A DNA stretch of 64,000 nucleotides, taken from the NCBI GenBank assembly GCA_038729425.1, contig JAVYSB010000005.1:1-64000 (forward strand). The letters run 5' to 3'. The position numbers were made by a program, and so were the translations under genes. Below, piece by piece: positions 28,798-36,932 of the stretch (within the stretch, counting starts at the first letter, position 1; each line of letters starts with the position of its first letter). Source of the DNA: Thermoplasmataceae archaeon. Its GTDB lineage: Archaea > Thermoplasmatota > Thermoplasmata > Thermoplasmatales > Thermoplasmataceae. The notes beneath the pieces were generated by a model, which ran no database searches, had not been told where the DNA came from, and was given only the letters and a program-made list of their open reading frames with translations.

Positions 28798-29244
28798 ATG
28801 TTTAGAGGTTATATCTCGTTGGAGAACAAGGACACAAAGATAACCATCAGAATCACTGAAGGCGAAGTTGAGGAGATAGATAATTTCCTCAAATCCACTG
28901 CGAGATTTGCCAGCAGATCTGAATTCATCAGATTTGCTGCTCTTGAATACATCTCTCAAAACAGAATTACAATACTTGGTCCAAATGAAATTTCGCTCAG
29001 GCTGGACAAGATAATGGAGCAGACGTTAGCGCTGGCCATAAGACAGGGCTATTTCAACGACAGGAGTGATGCAATAACAGAAATCCTCAATGTTGCCAGA
29101 TCTAGCGGATTGATCTCAAAAATAATTGATTCAAAGAACAATGAGTTCAGGGCGGTCATGGACAAGTCTACTGGGGCTAGGGTAGAAGACCTTTCCTTGA
29201 GAACCAAGATAGATCGGAGTAATGACGACGAGGAAAAATCATAG
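28798..29244 (+). CDS. Tandem ribbon-helix-helix (CopG/MetJ-type) DNA-binding protein
   Basis: 148 residues beginning MFRGYISLE. The first RHH unit (about 14-54) has a strand DTKITIRITEGEVEEIDNF followed by SRSEFIRFAALEYI. A second, similar unit (about 63-104) has a strand EISLRLDKIMEQT followed by RSDAITEILNVAR. A charged tail ends DDEEKS. Such proteins bind operators as dimers; two units in one chain may act as a pseudo-dimer. It precedes the FtsZ-fold-like gene by 9 bases, with GGTGAT as a likely ribosome site there. I chose ATG 28798 because 25 upstream in-frame codons cover the AT-rich promoter. Confidence 0.82.
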   Translation: MFRGYISLENKDTKITIRITEGEVEEIDNFLKSTARFASRSEFIRFAALEYISQNRITILGPNEISLRLDKIMEQTLALAIRQGYFNDRSDAITEILNVARSSGLISKIIDSKNNEFRAVMDKSTGARVEDLSLRTKIDRSNDDEEKS

Positions 29245-29253
29245 GTGATTAAA

Positions 29254-30045
29254 ATGATGAAAAAGGATGTTGAAACTGAAACTGGATATTTTCGAGAGAG
29301 AATTTGTTCAATTGCTAGGGATTACGCTACTGATAGATATGATTGTGCGCTGATCGCCATAGGCAGCGCGGCGGAAAGGGCATTAAGGAAAGTTATGCCA
29401 TTAGAGGAAGCTAGAGTTTTCTACCACGCTGTGAATCATTCAAGACATACTTTAGCTGCGCAGAAAAACATAAGCAATGATGTTGCTCACATAGAGATTT
29501 ACTCTCATAAACCTATGGAAGTGAGAGTTGTAAACGCAGGTGATGACTCGCTGGATGACGACAGCATGAGAGGCGACGATTACGCGATGGCCAAATTCGA
29601 AACAACTACTGCGGACATTTCAAATAATGAATCTGACATCACAAGAACTGCATTACGTGTCTTTACCGAGTTTCAGAGAAGTGATTCATATATCCTGCTC
29701 AGTGCGTTTGGGAACAGATATGCTCAGGCTATGCATTCATCTATTTCCCGAATTATGTCAAGCAGAAATATTCCGCATCTGAATGTCATAATAAAACCTT
29801 CCAGGCTATATCCGAGTGAGAGATCAATCGCTGAGGGGGCTATAAACCGCCTTGTATCAGCAGGCGAAAGAGTTAGAGTAATTGACAATCAGGACCTGGA
29901 AGAGAATTTAACAAGACATACCACTGGATACAGCGTTGATGGTCAGTGGGGTTCGATCAATACAAAAATTGCAAGGGAAATTGAGGTTTATCTTATGAAG
30001 CTGTCAAATGCATCTATAAATGCAAAGAAGATTGTGGCGTTTTGA
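29254..30045 (+). CDS. Reduced FtsZ/tubulin-fold-like protein, unknown function
   Basis: 263 residues, no membrane segment. By eye the order of elements follows the FtsZ GTPase domain: a first strand and turn ALIAIGSAAERAL (33-45), VFYHAVNHSRHTL (55-67) where FtsZ has its IAxNTD strand, SYILLSAFGNRYAQ (145-158) at the G-box place, LNVIIKPSRLYPSER (176-190) like the IVTLPF strand, and RVIDNQDLEE (208-217) like IPNDKLLE. The GGGTGTG loop is absent, replaced by AFGNRYAQ, and the chain ends where the second tubulin domain would start. It should not bind GTP normally. Start ATG 29254 has GGTGAT 4 bases upstream. Alternative: an unrelated Rossmann-like fold. Confidence 0.5.
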   Translation: MMKKDVETETGYFRERICSIARDYATDRYDCALIAIGSAAERALRKVMPLEEARVFYHAVNHSRHTLAAQKNISNDVAHIEIYSHKPMEVRVVNAGDDSLDDDSMRGDDYAMAKFETTTADISNNESDITRTALRVFTEFQRSDSYILLSAFGNRYAQAMHSSISRIMSSRNIPHLNVIIKPSRLYPSERSIAEGAINRLVSAGERVRVIDNQDLEENLTRHTTGYSVDGQWGSINTKIAREIEVYLMKLSNASINAKKIVAF

Positions 30046-30077
30046 ACACACCACATAATTAATTTTTATGCCCTGTT

Positions 30078-30548
30078 TTACAACTGGGTTATTATATCTT
30101 TTTCCACCATATTCCTTTCGCAGTAAAGGCACCTCAGCACCAGTGGATTCTCTGATACAACGGAAAATTCACTATTTACGGGTTCTTTCTGGTTAGTAAT
30201 ACAAATCTGATTCTGGCACTTAACAATGCCAACAACGTTTCCGGTGAGTTTCACCGTGAATTTATCGGTTATCTCATAGTTTTTGACTATGCTAATAGTT
30301 GCTGCAGGTGCTACCAGAGATATTCTATCAAGATCGTCTCTACTCAGGAATTTGTTCTCCACTTTTATGACGTCTTTCTTTCCAAGTTTGTTGCTTGGGA
30401 CCCTCATAGCTATGGTGGTGGATACGTCAGGGTTGTTTTCTATCTTCAAAATGGAGACAACCCTCAGTGCTTTTCCAGCCGGAACATGGTCTATTACAGT
30501 CCCGTCTTTTATTTTTGATACTTTTAGTGTCTGTTCCATGTTCATCAC
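30078..30548 (-). CDS. pyrI: Aspartate carbamoyltransferase regulatory subunit
   Basis: Allosteric subunit of ATCase. 156 residues with the N-terminal allosteric domain ([17 protein letters not shown] and [10 protein letters not shown]) and the C-terminal zinc domain, whose four cysteines appear as CQNQIC and CLYC. The start overlaps the pyrB stop by 4 bases (ATGA), so the pair is coupled and made in stoichiometric amounts. CTP and ATP control is expected from the family. A second in-frame ATG lies two codons later (MEQTLK). Confidence 0.97.
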   Translation of the reverse strand: MMNMEQTLKVSKIKDGTVIDHVPAGKALRVVSILKIENNPDVSTTIAMRVPSNKLGKKDVIKVENKFLSRDDLDRISLVAPAATISIVKNYEITDKFTVKLTGNVVGIVKCQNQICITNQKEPVNSEFSVVSENPLVLRCLYCERNMVEKDIITQL

Positions 30549-31462
30549 TCCAGGATCATGGAAAGCAATGCCATTCTGACCGGCACGCCGTAGTAAGCTT
30601 GTTTGAAATACATTGCATTCGGCAGAAAATCCACTTCCGCCTTTATTTCATCTATCCTTGGTAAGGGGTGCATTATTATTGAGTTCTGCTTCATTTTTTT
30701 CACAGTTTCACTATCTATCGAGTATAACCCTATAACACTGTTGTACTCGTTCTGATCAGTGAATCTTTCTTTCTGAATCCTTGTTACATAGAAAACGTCG
30801 TGTTCATCTATCCCCTTTTCAAGGTTCTCTTCTGTTGTGATTTTGACCTTTTTACTGAGTCTTTCTCTAATATGATCGGGCATTTTAAGAACAGCGGGAG
30901 AAATAAGGGTAACCTCAACATCAAAGTTTGAAAGTGCCAGAAGAAGTGAGTGCACCGTCCTCCCATAGCGGAGATCTCCAACCATTGCTATATTCAGTCC
31001 GTCGATCTTGCCGAAGTGCCTCTTAATTGTATACAGATCGAGAAGAGTCTGTGTAGGATGCTGCCCTGACCCGTCACCGGCATTGATAACCGGTTTGGAC
31101 GAAAATTTTGAGGCAAGTCTCGCAGCCCCTTCAAGAGGATGCCTTATGACAATTACATCAGAGTATGATTCGGCCATTCTTATGGTGTCTGCAAGGGTCT
31201 CCCCCTTAGCTACCGAAGATGATTTGACGTCTGAAACGCTAATTACAGAACCACCAAGTCTGTGCATGGACGATTCAAACGATAAGCGCGTTCTAGTGCT
31301 GGGTTCATAAAAAAGGGTCGCCATAATCTTTCCCGTCAGTATTTCGAGCTTTTTTCTTGATTCCAACGCAGCCAGCATTCTGTCGGCTACTGAAAAAACC
31401 TCGCTCAAATCAGATGAGTCAACATCATCAATGGAAACTATGCTTCTATTTTTCAACATCAA
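30545..31462 (-). CDS. pyrB: Aspartate carbamoyltransferase catalytic subunit
   Basis: Second step of pyrimidine synthesis: carbamoyl phosphate plus aspartate gives carbamoyl aspartate. 305 residues with the carbamoyl-phosphate motif [11 protein letters not shown], the mobile loop [15 protein letters not shown], the aspartate-binding RIQKERF and a late MHPLPR. CTTTTAATTC lies about 26 bases before the start, so leaderless transcription is likely. The first two codons are both ATG. Followed by pyrI. Confidence 0.98.
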   Translation of the reverse strand: MMLKNRSIVSIDDVDSSDLSEVFSVADRMLAALESRKKLEILTGKIMATLFYEPSTRTRLSFESSMHRLGGSVISVSDVKSSSVAKGETLADTIRMAESYSDVIVIRHPLEGAARLASKFSSKPVINAGDGSGQHPTQTLLDLYTIKRHFGKIDGLNIAMVGDLRYGRTVHSLLLALSNFDVEVTLISPAVLKMPDHIRERLSKKVKITTEENLEKGIDEHDVFYVTRIQKERFTDQNEYNSVIGLYSIDSETVKKMKQNSIIMHPLPRIDEIKAEVDFLPNAMYFKQAYYGVPVRMALLSMILE

Positions 31463-31516
31463 AATAGATAAATGATTGTAGAATTAAAAGACTTTAGGTT
31501 AAAAAAAGAGGATGGA

Positions 31517-32098
31517 TTACGGAGGGCTTCCTACGTGCTGGTTAAATGCTCCATATCCAATAATTAGTGCGAATACAGTACCTATACCCAGTATAATCCA
31601 CTCGATATAGTAGAGAATCTTTCCAGTGGATGTCGTAGGCTTAATGTAAAGCACTGGAGCAAGGAGAGCACCGATTCCATCAAAAATGTACAGTCCCATT
31701 GAAGTAATCAGGTCGTTTCCACTTTCCATACTATAATCAAGTATGTTATAAGCTCCAACCAGAACATAGATGCCAACCAGCATGATCAGCAAGGGCATAA
31801 GACCAAGATGCATGTCCTTATATATCATCACTGCAGAGACAAGCAATACAATACCAAAGAGAAGAAGTGGATCTCCGAATTCCATGTTGTATTTTGTTGC
31901 GAATCCCGTCATTACCCATGAGAAGGACATGTAAAATCCGCTCACAATATTGAACAGACCCACACCGATTGCTGGTATTACCAAACTCTTAATCTGCTCC
32001 TTGTCTCCCCTAGCTGAGAAGAAGAAATAAAATGCACCTAGGAGCGTACCCATTGCTAAGCCGATCAACATCACGGCCAAAGGATCAACAAATGTCAT
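31517..32098 (-). CDS. Six-helix membrane protein, unknown (possibly DUF981-like)
   Basis: 193 residues with six hydrophobic helices (about 7-30, 38-60, 78-97, 101-124, 135-152 and 163-186) and few charged residues. It recalls the archaeal family I know as DUF981, and is close in size and helix count to AmiS/UreI channels, but I cannot confirm either. The start at 32098 has GAGGTC about 7 bases upstream, and a TTTTTATTAATATTC box about 40 bases upstream, so this gene, unlike most here, seems to have a short leader. A perfect 15-base palindrome lies about 120 bases upstream. Confidence 0.65.
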   Translation of the reverse strand: MTFVDPLAVMLIGLAMGTLLGAFYFFFSARGDKEQIKSLVIPAIGVGLFNIVSGFYMSFSWVMTGFATKYNMEFGDPLLLFGIVLLVSAVMIYKDMHLGLMPLLIMLVGIYVLVGAYNILDYSMESGNDLITSMGLYIFDGIGALLAPVLYIKPTTSTGKILYYIEWIILGIGTVFALIIGYGAFNQHVGSPP

Positions 32099-32218
32099 TT
32101 TCTAGACCTCTAATTTGTTATTTTCAGAATATTAATAAAAAGGGCACTTGAGATGTTAGAGATTATGTTTATAAACTTTTTGTAAACGGCATTCATACAG
32201 AATCTTGAAACTAGGCTA

Positions 32219-32233
32219 ACAAACAGTGTTTGT
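32219..32233. repeat. Perfect 7-base-arm palindrome
   Basis: ACAAACA-G-TGTTTGT. It lies about 120 bases upstream of the membrane protein start at 32098 (minus strand) in otherwise gene-less sequence. Candidate operator for a dimeric regulator. A GTTTATAAAC palindrome lies about 40 bases to its left. Confidence 0.7.
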
Positions 32234-32730
32234 AAGAATTGCTAATTTAATGAATATAGCGGAAAATACATAATAATAGGATTATCATTTCGCTTGAAAT
32301 ATGGGAGATGAATTTGGCTCAATTTGAACGATGACTAATTTTAAAATGGGTCCTACAACTTTTCCAGTAGATGCGGATAAAACGAAGTTAACAAAACTAT
32401 TTTTCTTGCTTAGATGCGAGTAATAGGGATTTGCGGATAGGAAAAGCAATTCACATCAAGAAGAGAAGGAATTATCAAGCGGATGAAAAGAATGAATAGG
32501 ATTGATCAATTTTGCTCGAATTTTGACTGAAGATTTAATTGTTGGATCTCTTATCAAATGGTATTGTTTGACCTAACGGAGTTTTTCATCTTAAGGCACG
32601 CCTAAAAAATTTTGCATGGAAGTATGACCAGACTCCAGCGAATATCAAAAGTTAGAACCCAGGAAAAGTTACCGCAAAGCTTTGCCAATTAAGTTGCTAT
32701 TAAATTTCAGCCGAAGTTAAATAAAATGAA

Positions 32731-32778
32731 ATAAGAAGCGATATAATAGCGCCAGGCGCTACTTCTAATATTATTTTC
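32731..32778. repeat. Long imperfect inverted repeat with GC-rich core
   Basis: Core TAGCGCC-A-GGCGCTA at 32747-32761, flanked by outer arms AGAAG (left) and CTTCT (right), then further complementary A/T-rich stretches around ATGAAAT and ATTTTCAT. The left side carries an 8-base bulge. As RNA this would form a stable hairpin; as DNA a cruciform or operator. It is about 190 bases upstream of hmgA. Confidence 0.7.
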
Positions 32779-32948
32779 ATTCTTCTATTGACCAAGCTTC
32801 ACCGATGGCAAGAGGATTCCACGTTTTTAAATAACTCTCGGCTCAGCTTAATAAAATATTATTAAATTTTATTTTTGGTGTACCCATATTTTCAATAAAA
32901 GTAAAATGCCCAAAGATAGTAATTTAATCATGGAAATCATGGCTCCTC

Positions 32949-34217
32949 ATGGGTGGCAAGAGTTCCTCTATACCCGGTCTGCACAAATTATCCATACAAG
33001 ACAGAGTGAAGCTCGTAGCTGACTTCTCAGATCTCGGGGATGATGACGTTTCACTCCTTTCTAATTTTGGTTCCCTTCCAGTGGATATAGCTGACAGAAT
33101 GATTGAAAATGTAATCTCTACCATTGATGTCCCGCTTGGTGTAGCCACCAACTTCAAAATCAACGGCAAAGATTATTTGATACCAATGGCAGTAGAAGAA
33201 GCCTCGATCATAGCTGCGTGTTCCAACGCTGCAAAGATAGCCAGAGCTTCCGGGGGATTCACTGCCCGTGCGAGTGACCCAATAATGATTGGCCAGATCC
33301 AGATCATGAATCTGAGATCTCAGGATGATGCAAAGGAAAAAATCCTGCGGTCAGAACAAAAAATTCTGCAGTTGGCAAACACAAAGAGCAAGACCCTGAG
33401 AGAAGCAGGTGCTGGTGCTCAGCACATAGAGCTGCTGGAATACCATGTCCCGGAGGATATGCTTGTGGTGCACCTCTTTGTCGATGTGCTCGATGCGATG
33501 GGGGCCAACATTGTAAATTCAATGTGCGAGTTTATAGCACCTTATATTGAAGAGATTACAGGAGGTCATGTTAATCTAAGGATTTTATCGAATCTCTCTG
33601 ACAGGAGAATGGCATATGCATCTGCAATTTTTAAAAAAGACTTGATTGGTGGAGAACAGGTTGTAAAAAATATTATGAATTCCTTCAATTTATCTATGGT
33701 AGACCCCTATAGGGCAGCAACCCACAACAAAGGAATCATGAACGGTATAGATGCAGTTCTTCTGGCAACAATGAATGATTGGCGTGCAATTGAGGCTGGA
33801 GCTCATGCCTTCGCTTCTCTTACTGGATACAAGTCACTTACCAGATATGACATCACACCGGGTGGCGATCTCAATGTCAGCATAGCCATACCTATAGCTA
33901 CCGGGACGGTGGGAGGTTCTACCAATACTGTTCCAAAGGCCAGGGTAGCGAGAAAGATACTAAATGTGGAGAATTCAAGGGAATTTGCATGTGTTCTGGC
34001 ATCTGTTGGACTCGCCCAGAATTTTGCTGCAGTACGTGCACTAAGTGCGGAAGGCATCCAGAGGGGGCACATGAGTCTGCACGCCAGAAGCATAGCTATC
34101 ACGGCAGGAGCACTAGGTGGAGAGATCGATCAGGTCGCAAAAATCATGAGGGAGGAAAATACTATATCGCCATCACGTGCGAGGGAAATATTAGCCCTAT
34201 TACGCAAGAATTCATAA
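32949..34217 (+). CDS. hmgA: Hydroxymethylglutaryl-CoA reductase, class II (bacterial-like)
   Basis: Makes mevalonate from HMG-CoA for isoprenoid ether lipids. 422 residues. Class II features: VEEASIIAACSNAAK with the catalytic Glu, YRAATHNKGIMNGIDAV with the catalytic Lys, NDWRAIEAGAHA with the catalytic Asp, and a late GHMSLHAR with the catalytic His. Class I enzymes, used by most archaea, have an ENVIG-type motif instead. Class II reductase in Thermoplasmatales and Archaeoglobales is accepted as a transfer from bacteria. Leaderless start supported by the TAATTTAAT box 25 bases upstream. Confidence 0.97.
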   Translation: MGGKSSSIPGLHKLSIQDRVKLVADFSDLGDDDVSLLSNFGSLPVDIADRMIENVISTIDVPLGVATNFKINGKDYLIPMAVEEASIIAACSNAAKIARASGGFTARASDPIMIGQIQIMNLRSQDDAKEKILRSEQKILQLANTKSKTLREAGAGAQHIELLEYHVPEDMLVVHLFVDVLDAMGANIVNSMCEFIAPYIEEITGGHVNLRILSNLSDRRMAYASAIFKKDLIGGEQVVKNIMNSFNLSMVDPYRAATHNKGIMNGIDAVLLATMNDWRAIEAGAHAFASLTGYKSLTRYDITPGGDLNVSIAIPIATGTVGGSTNTVPKARVARKILNVENSREFACVLASVGLAQNFAAVRALSAEGIQRGHMSLHARSIAITAGALGGEIDQVAKIMREENTISPSRAREILALLRKNS

Positions 34218-34257
34218 ATACAGCTAAATATAGCTTTACGATGATTGGGTGAATCCA

Positions 34258-34995
34258 ATGGATGAATTAGGGGCACTGCTAAAGTCTGCTGATAACTCGC
34301 TTCAGAGAGAGAAGTACATTGACGCAATCAGAGACTACGTGAGAGCGACAGAACTAATCAAGGATAGTGATCTTTCAACACTAGGAGAAATCTATTACAA
34401 GATATCACAGGCGTATTCAGCCTTGGAGCCGAAGAATATTGAAAATTCCATGAAATACGCTAATATGGCTCTAGATATTCATAATAAATCAGGCGAGAGA
34501 GATCTCGAGATCGTTGACAGACTTAACATGTTTTATATTCTGATGGACGCCGGTAAACTGAATGAATCAGGCGAGGAACTGGAAAGGGCCCTTTTAATTG
34601 CCAGAGAGACTGAAGACGAAGGTCTTGTAAACATGGTACTTTTGGCGAAAGCAGAACTTATTGGTACCCGTAAAGGGAACGAAGAAGAATTGTTGAATAT
34701 CTTTAATGGCGTAATGGAATCTTCGCGTAAAAACGGTGATTGGGATAGTTACTTTGAAGCAAAGAAGGGAATAATAGAGAATATCAGAAAACATGGAAAC
34801 GCTGAAGACGCACTTGAAAAGTCGATAGAGTCTCTGAACGAGATAGACAGCATATCAGCTAGTATAAAGAACAAAAAAGAAAGAAAGGAGTTTAGAAGCT
34901 CCCTCTCCTATATATACGATATAGCCTCAGATATAGCCATGGAGATGGGTAATGTGGACGACGCGATTAAAATAGCACAAAGGCTATCTGAGTAA
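34258..34995 (+). CDS. TPR-like helical repeat protein, unknown function
   Basis: 245 residues, predicted all-helical and acidic. Repeating helix pairs such as REKYIDAIRDYVRATELI, IYYKISQAYSAL, SMKYANMALDIHN and ESGEELERALLIARE have the tetratricopeptide pattern (roughly five or six repeats). No catalytic domain or membrane anchor. Starts at ATG 34258 with GGTGA 5 bases upstream and a CTAAATATAG box about 27 bases upstream. It follows hmgA by 40 bases. TPR proteins mediate protein-protein contacts; the partner is unknown. Confidence 0.75.
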   Translation: MDELGALLKSADNSLQREKYIDAIRDYVRATELIKDSDLSTLGEIYYKISQAYSALEPKNIENSMKYANMALDIHNKSGERDLEIVDRLNMFYILMDAGKLNESGEELERALLIARETEDEGLVNMVLLAKAELIGTRKGNEEELLNIFNGVMESSRKNGDWDSYFEAKKGIIENIRKHGNAEDALEKSIESLNEIDSISASIKNKKERKEFRSSLSYIYDIASDIAMEMGNVDDAIKIAQRLSE

Positions 34996-35009
34996 GCCGA
35001 TCAAATCTT

Positions 35010-35495
35010 CTAATTCTTCAGTTTAAGGTATGTTTCCAGCATTTCCTTTGTGAATGGCCTTAGATCAATATCCTCATCAGACATAACTGCCATTAATGCC
35101 AGGTCGAAGTTAATCAGCTTTATCTTGTCTGTGACTTCCTTGCTTCTGGCTATTGCTTCCTTCTTGGTCAGCTTCCCTGAAGCTGCAATGGCGTCCAGAA
35201 GCCTATCCACAATAGGCTTGTCTCTGGACGAGGAAAAAAGTTCATCCACATTCACAGAGAAGTCGAGAGGTACTATGATTCCGGCGGGACTAAAGGCTGG
35301 TGTGTATTCCTTGTCGCTTTCATAAAGCAGTCCTTCATTCACGGCTTCAACGATGAATTTCTCTACGACGTCTGGTTTCAAAAGGGAGCGCTTAAATGAT
35401 AGGAATGTAACGAAATCCTGTTTTGTGCACCTTTCCGAATTTTTTTTGTTTGAGAAGACAATAGCTATCAATTTTCTTGCAGTATCTTTATCCAC
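35010..35495 (-). CDS. DUF2240-family archaeal protein
   Basis: 161 residues. The layout matches what I know of DUF2240, an archaeal family without established function: an N-terminal helical region (FVTFLSFKRSLLKPDVVEKF), a GLLYESDKEYTPAF strand segment, a FSPAGIIVPLDF turn, and C-terminal helices (RLLDAIAASGKLTKKEAIARS). It may bind nucleic acid, given its winged-helix-like N-terminus, but that is speculation. Convergent with the TPR-like gene, 14 bases apart. Confidence 0.7.
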   Translation of the reverse strand: MDKDTARKLIAIVFSNKKNSERCTKQDFVTFLSFKRSLLKPDVVEKFIVEAVNEGLLYESDKEYTPAFSPAGIIVPLDFSVNVDELFSSSRDKPIVDRLLDAIAASGKLTKKEAIARSKEVTDKIKLINFDLALMAVMSDEDIDLRPFTKEMLETYLKLKN

Positions 35496-35597
35496 GGTGT
35501 TTGATACTCAACATTTGAATAAACTTTTTCAATTATCGTCCAAGGATACAACGGTCCAGATAAAAGAATTGATTGGAGCAATTGAAGATTTCCGGGA

Positions 35598-36071
35598 TCA
35601 GTTGATCCCAGAGAGTACTTCTTGTATCTTTTTATAGTCAGGTTCTTTCCCAGGGTCCTCGCTTATCCACACATACCTTATGACCCCGTCCCCTCCCAGA
35701 ACAAAAATACTTCTTTTTGACACGGAAAGCCCTTTCAGTGAAACGAAATCCTCGTGTACTCCACCATACTGTTTTGAAACCGTTCTTGTTGAATCACTGA
35801 GAAGGTCGAAGTTCAAATTATTCCGCTTGTCAAACTCTGCGAGCGTGAAGGGTGTATCGACGCTAACTCCTACAACTTTTGCACTGAGCTTCTTCAAGTT
35901 TGCCATAGAATCCCTGAAAGTACACATTTCCTTTGTACAGACGCTGGTAAATGCTCCGGGGAAAAACGCTAAAACAACTTTTTCCCCGCTATATTCAGAT
36001 AGCGATCTCATTTTCAGTTTAGAATCTGGCAAAGCAAAATTCGGAGCCTTATCTCCAACTTTCAGTGTCAT
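35598..36071 (-). CDS. Peroxiredoxin, AhpC/TSA family
   Basis: Thiol peroxidase of 157 residues that reduces hydrogen peroxide and organic peroxides. The peroxidatic cysteine is Cys 45 in FFPGAFTSVCTKEMC; Cys 50 in the same motif may be the resolving cysteine, as in BCP/PrxQ enzymes. An active-site Arg lies in SDSTRTVSKQYGG. N-terminal VGDKAPNFALPDS and late GVIRYVWISEDPG are typical of the Bcp/AhpE groups. The electron donor is unknown. Confidence 0.94.
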   Translation of the reverse strand: MTLKVGDKAPNFALPDSKLKMRSLSEYSGEKVVLAFFPGAFTSVCTKEMCTFRDSMANLKKLSAKVVGVSVDTPFTLAEFDKRNNLNFDLLSDSTRTVSKQYGGVHEDFVSLKGLSVSKRSIFVLGGDGVIRYVWISEDPGKEPDYKKIQEVLSGIN

Positions 36072-36294
36072 ATATTTCCTGCTGCTTTTATCGCCGCGAA
36101 ATATTTAATGATACCTGATCAAAAAATGTTACAGAAGTGCCAGATCGCATGTGAGCGAGAGTGGTTTAGCACTATGAACAATGTCTTTGATTAAATAGGT
36201 TAACAGATTCAGTGTTATGACATACATCGTTACGCGACCCTAAGTTATGTGCTATATATTATAATAGAATTCCACATCCAAGTCGAGTAACAAA

Positions 36295-36930
36295 ATGACA
36301 AAGGCAGTTGCTCTTTTTTCAGGGGGGAAAGACTCCTTTCTTTCAATGCAGATAGCGCAAGAAAGTGGTTATGAAATTATTTCCGCAGTGACCGTTTTGC
36401 CGGACGAATACTCTCCCATGTTTCATTTTCCCAATGCGTCTAAATCGGCGTTGCCGGCCAGGTTTCTTGAAGTGCCTGTGGCATTCTGCATGGAAGAAAA
36501 GCTGAGAGAAACCGTAGAATCCTACTATGCAAAGGGAGCCAGGGCTATTATTTCTGGAGCCATCGCCTCAGATTATCAGAAGACAAGGATCGAACAAATG
36601 TGCACCGAACTTGGAATGATCTCATTTACGCCATTATGGCGGAAGAGCCAGGGGAAGGTTTTACTTGAGTTATTGGAGAGGGGCATCAGGGCAGTGATTG
36701 TTTCAGTGTCTGCCGAGGGTCTCACAGAGGAAGACCTAGGTAAAACAATTGATTCACAGTACATACAGCATCTTAATAACATCTCTCGGAAGAGGAGAAT
36801 AAATATCGCGGGTGAAGGTGGCGAATATGAGACATTCGTGTACGGTGTCCCTGGGAAACCAGAGATTGACTACAGAAACTCCAAAAAAGTGTGGGAGGGT
36901 TCCTGCGGTTATCTCCTACTTAGTGAGTGA
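36295..36930 (+). CDS. dph6: Diphthine-ammonia ligase, Dph6 family
   Basis: ATP pyrophosphatase that adds the final amide of diphthamide on elongation factor 2. 211 residues. PP-loop FSGGKDSFLS at 8-17, the conserved ISGAIASDYQKTRIE region and the family signature GEGGEYETF near the C-terminus. A TATATTATAAT box about 35-45 bases upstream (36251-36261) may drive it. Convergent with a radical SAM gene, 2 bases apart. Confidence 0.92.
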   Translation: MTKAVALFSGGKDSFLSMQIAQESGYEIISAVTVLPDEYSPMFHFPNASKSALPARFLEVPVAFCMEEKLRETVESYYAKGARAIISGAIASDYQKTRIEQMCTELGMISFTPLWRKSQGKVLLELLERGIRAVIVSVSAEGLTEEDLGKTIDSQYIQHLNNISRKRRINIAGEGGEYETFVYGVPGKPEIDYRNSKKVWEGSCGYLLLSE

Positions 36931-36932
36931 GT

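Larger units (their letters stand above)
32099..32948. other. 850-base gene-less AT-rich region upstream of hmgA
   Basis: No gene on either strand can be supported. The left end holds the promoter of the membrane protein gene and the right end a TAATTTAAT box (about 32920-32928) for hmgA. Between them are two strong inverted repeats (32219-32233 and 32731-32778). A 27-codon open stretch at 32572-32655 (FHLKARLKNFAWKYD) reads like a gene fragment, perhaps of a transposase, but is too short to assign. No tRNA, SRP RNA or RNase P RNA features were seen. Confidence 0.55.

Noticed and set aside
32572-32655. Short frame FHLKARLKNFAWKYD, possible transposase fragment
   Set aside because: About 27 codons with no terminal repeats, target duplication or second fragment nearby. 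Mentioned only in the region note.
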